Shown here one piece after another: positions 63,530-64,000 of a DNA stretch of 64,000 bases. Origin of the DNA: Calothrix sp. 336/3 (lineage in GTDB: Bacteria > Cyanobacteriota > Cyanobacteriia > Cyanobacteriales > Nostocaceae). Below the pieces are notes generated by a model that ran no database searches, was not told the DNA's origin, and saw only the letters and a program-made list of their open reading frames with translations. A program made the translations under genes and the position numbers. The stretch's first letter is position 1. Every line of letters starts with the position of its first letter. The stretch lies in NCBI RefSeq assembly GCF_000734895.2, contig NZ_CP011382.1:62001-126000 (forward strand). The letters run 5' to 3'.

Positions 63530-64000
63530 TTATTTGATTAGCGATGGTTTCTTGACTCGCGTCTGGGAAATATGGTTGACAATCTTCCCCTTTTGCCAGT
63601 TCTGACTAACCCCTTGAGGTTGAAAGTTACGTAAACGCAGAGCATTAGTCACTACGGAAACTGAACTAAAAGCCATGGCAGCACCGGCGATGATGGGATT
63701 TAGTAACCAACCAAAGAAGGGGAAGAGAATACCAGCAGCAATGGGAATACCAGCAGCGTTGTAAATAAAGGCGAAGAATAGGTTTTGACGAATGTTGCGA
63801 ATTGTGGCGCGACTAAGTTGAATAGCTGTAACTATGCCTTGCAAATCACCAGAGATTAAGGTGATATCACTGGCGGCGATCGCCACATCTGTACCAGTAC
63901 CAATTGCAATTCCCACATCGGCTTGGGCTAAGGCTGGTGCATCATTAATCCCATCCCCAACCATGGCAACAATTTTACCTTCAGCTTGTATTGCTTGCAC
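63530..64000 (-). CDS. Copper-type P1B ATPase, 3' part only
   Basis: The gene enters the window at its right edge; only the last 156 residues are visible. It shows [20 protein letters not shown] (the hinge motif), then two membrane helices, and [20 protein letters not shown], the CopA-type motif with SxSVVxNALRL. The C-terminal tail of about 35 residues (ending VKKPSLIK) is polar. It should move Cu(I) or a similar ion out of the cytoplasm or into thylakoids. It is on the same strand as the MerR-like gene, but their order places it upstream of the MerR promoter. Confidence 0.88.
   Translation of the reverse strand: MQAIQAEGKIVAMVGDGINDAPALAQADVGIAIGTGTDVAIAASDITLISGDLQGIVTAIQLSRATIRNIRQNLFFAFIYNAAGIPIAAGILFPFFGWLLNPIIAGAAMAFSSVSVVTNALRLRNFQPQGVSQNWQKGKIVNHISQTRVKKPSLIK

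Overview
The window looks like chromosomal DNA of a filamentous cyanobacterium, most likely in the Nostocales. The reasons are the many GCGATCGC (HIP1) octamers, a Pam68-family photosystem II assembly gene directly behind rpsO, a cyanobacterial DUF5331 protein, cyanobacterial WD40/AAA, TPR-CHAT and ankyrin-kinase proteins, heptanucleotide tandem repeats, and a cyanobacterial bluetail-type secreted protein. I saw no rRNA, tRNA, CRISPR array, integrase or intact transposase. Gene identities come from reading motifs by eye; no database search was possible.

Layout. (1) 0.3-3.6 kb: a small accessory cassette with a 51-aa protein, a C39-like cysteine peptidase, a GH25 muramidase and a one-helix holin-like protein. 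Three of these genes share an upstream DNA element. (2) 3.7-8.9 kb, minus strand: two AAA-like ATPases (one with HTH, one with WD40) and a Tat-exported NlpC/P60-like protein. (3) 9.4-19 kb: mostly housekeeping genes, namely DUF5331, a 2Fe-2S protein, cysteine synthase, a STAS/RsbU-like pair, DUF1350, rpsO-pam68, DAHP synthase, YvcK and ruvC. (4) 19.6-20.8 kb: a TPR protein. (5) 21.3-31.2 kb: a nine-gene type IV secretion apparatus with VirB2, B3, B4, B5, B6, B8 (twice), B10 and B9-like proteins, but with no relaxase, coupling protein or VirB11 in view. (6) 31.3-39.5 kb, minus strand: a MOSC protein, two tandem Hanks kinases, a CbiG-CobJ fusion and a Wzc-like polysaccharide co-polymerase/kinase. 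(7) 40.6-53.7 kb: an array of small RTX proteins followed by PpiC, an HlyB-like ABC exporter and HlyD, which together form a complete inner part of a type I secretion system and its probable cargo. (8) 53.7-64 kb: DUF4177, a secreted LRR protein, TPR-CHAT, small membrane proteins, signal peptidase I, an RnfD-like/DUF2330 pair, and a MerR regulator beside a truncated copper P-type ATPase.

The most unusual part is region 7. Four short RTX genes look like amplified copies of one cassette: promoter with a TTACA-type double repeat resembling the RpaB site HLR1, conserved leader, gene, and a near-identical terminator. A fifth copy has decayed to 20 codons, a further leader has no gene, and a different RTX (bluetail) gene sits between two perfect 75-bp direct repeats. 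The exporter has an N-terminal cyclic-nucleotide-binding-like domain and a C39-like domain without catalytic residues, as expected for substrates with C-terminal signals. The second most unusual part is region 5, a secretion system without visible DNA-transfer functions set between chromosomal genes.
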